DNA of 64,000 nt, from assembly GCF_041903755.1 (NCBI RefSeq), contig NZ_JBBWVE010000028.1:26660-90659 (forward strand). The letters run 5' to 3'. Source of the stretch: Thiocapsa roseilacustris (GTDB lineage Bacteria; Pseudomonadota; Gammaproteobacteria; Chromatiales; Chromatiaceae). Shown in pieces: positions 63,877 to 64,000 of the stretch (its first letter is position 1; every line of letters begins with the position of its first letter). A program made the position numbers and the translations under genes. The notes beneath the pieces are model-generated. The model saw only the letters and a list, made by a program, of their open reading frames with translations. It ran no database searches and was not told where the DNA came from.

Positions 63877-64000
63877 CGACTAGGGAGTTCAATCTGACCC
63901 GATAAGGCACGAAATAGCTCATGCCGGTCTCGTGTCGCGGGGTGCGGGTGGTGATGCGCCGGCTGTCCTCCCGCCGGCCGCCATCGACAGCCCTGTCGCC
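63877..64000. other. Right edge, no gene assigned
   Basis: The minus strand is open here (TPRHETGMSYFVPYRVRLN), but nothing is recognisable in 124 bases. It may be the tail of a gene beyond the window that was fused to the DUF3226 remnant. Confidence 0.3.

Overview
The window reads as a chromosomal segment of a purple sulfur bacterium (Chromatiaceae), most like a Thiocapsa-type organism. This is inferred from the gene set: a hupSLCDH hydrogenase operon followed by hupR and hupTUV, a sulfide:quinone reductase, a multihaem cytochrome cluster, a glycine/tyrosine-rich exported protein that resembles sulfur-globule proteins, and GC-rich coding sequence throughout. No rRNA, tRNA or CRISPR array was recognised.

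Layout. 1-2.9 kb: a racemase-like gene running off the left edge, a DUF2177 membrane protein, and a strip of broken defence-type genes (DUF3800, hsdM and vapC remnants). 2.9-7.7 kb: a diguanylate cyclase, the Gly/Tyr-rich protein and an AI-2E-type permease. 7.9-14.2 kb: the envelope-stress cluster rpoE-rseA-rseB-rseC-mucD, divergent from nadB. 14.7-18.3 kb: ppsA, interrupted at its catalytic site by a 402-residue intein with a LAGLIDADG endonuclease. 18.5-23.9 kb: an island with a three-gene operon (unknown protein, PLD-like protein, internally deleted SNF2 helicase) and a Fic gene, closed by a diverged 3' copy of ppsA. 24.1-26.8 kb: GTP-type PEP carboxykinase and an unknown partner. 27.1-31.0 kb: a seven-haem cytochrome, a b-type cytochrome and an eight-haem cytochrome. 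31.1-33.4 kb: a hendecad-repeat coiled-coil protein, arsM and a DUF1415 gene, separated by short inverted-repeat elements.

33.7-44.2 kb: the uptake hydrogenase locus. A good sigma-54 promoter precedes hupS, and HupR keeps the GAFTGA loop, so HupT/HupR control through sigma-54 is plausible. The sensor hydrogenase subunit HupV, however, has lost about 100 internal residues in frame, so hydrogen sensing is probably broken. 44.3-50.6 kb: a small protein and sulfide:quinone reductase, a SulP transporter, a cation/proton antiporter and a ferredoxin. 50.8-52.9 kb: an unknown gene and nrdB behind two NrdR-like boxes.

53.0-64.0 kb: a defence island on the minus strand, bordered by a shrunken IS3-family element. 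It holds a HEPN/DUF499 ATPase, a UPF0175/DUF3368 toxin-antitoxin pair whose toxin has an in-frame amber codon, a DUF1156 DNA methylase, a Septu-like PtuA/PtuB pair, a decayed second copy of the methylase start and a DUF3226 remnant. Four-base start/stop overlaps show that Septu and the methylase are read as one operon.

Two families of short repeats run through the window. One (ends TAAACCGCG/CGCGGTTTA) sits against four genes and supplies the TAA stop codon of each. The other carries CGTTGT/ACAACG runs in inverted orientation and lies beside ppsA and after other genes.
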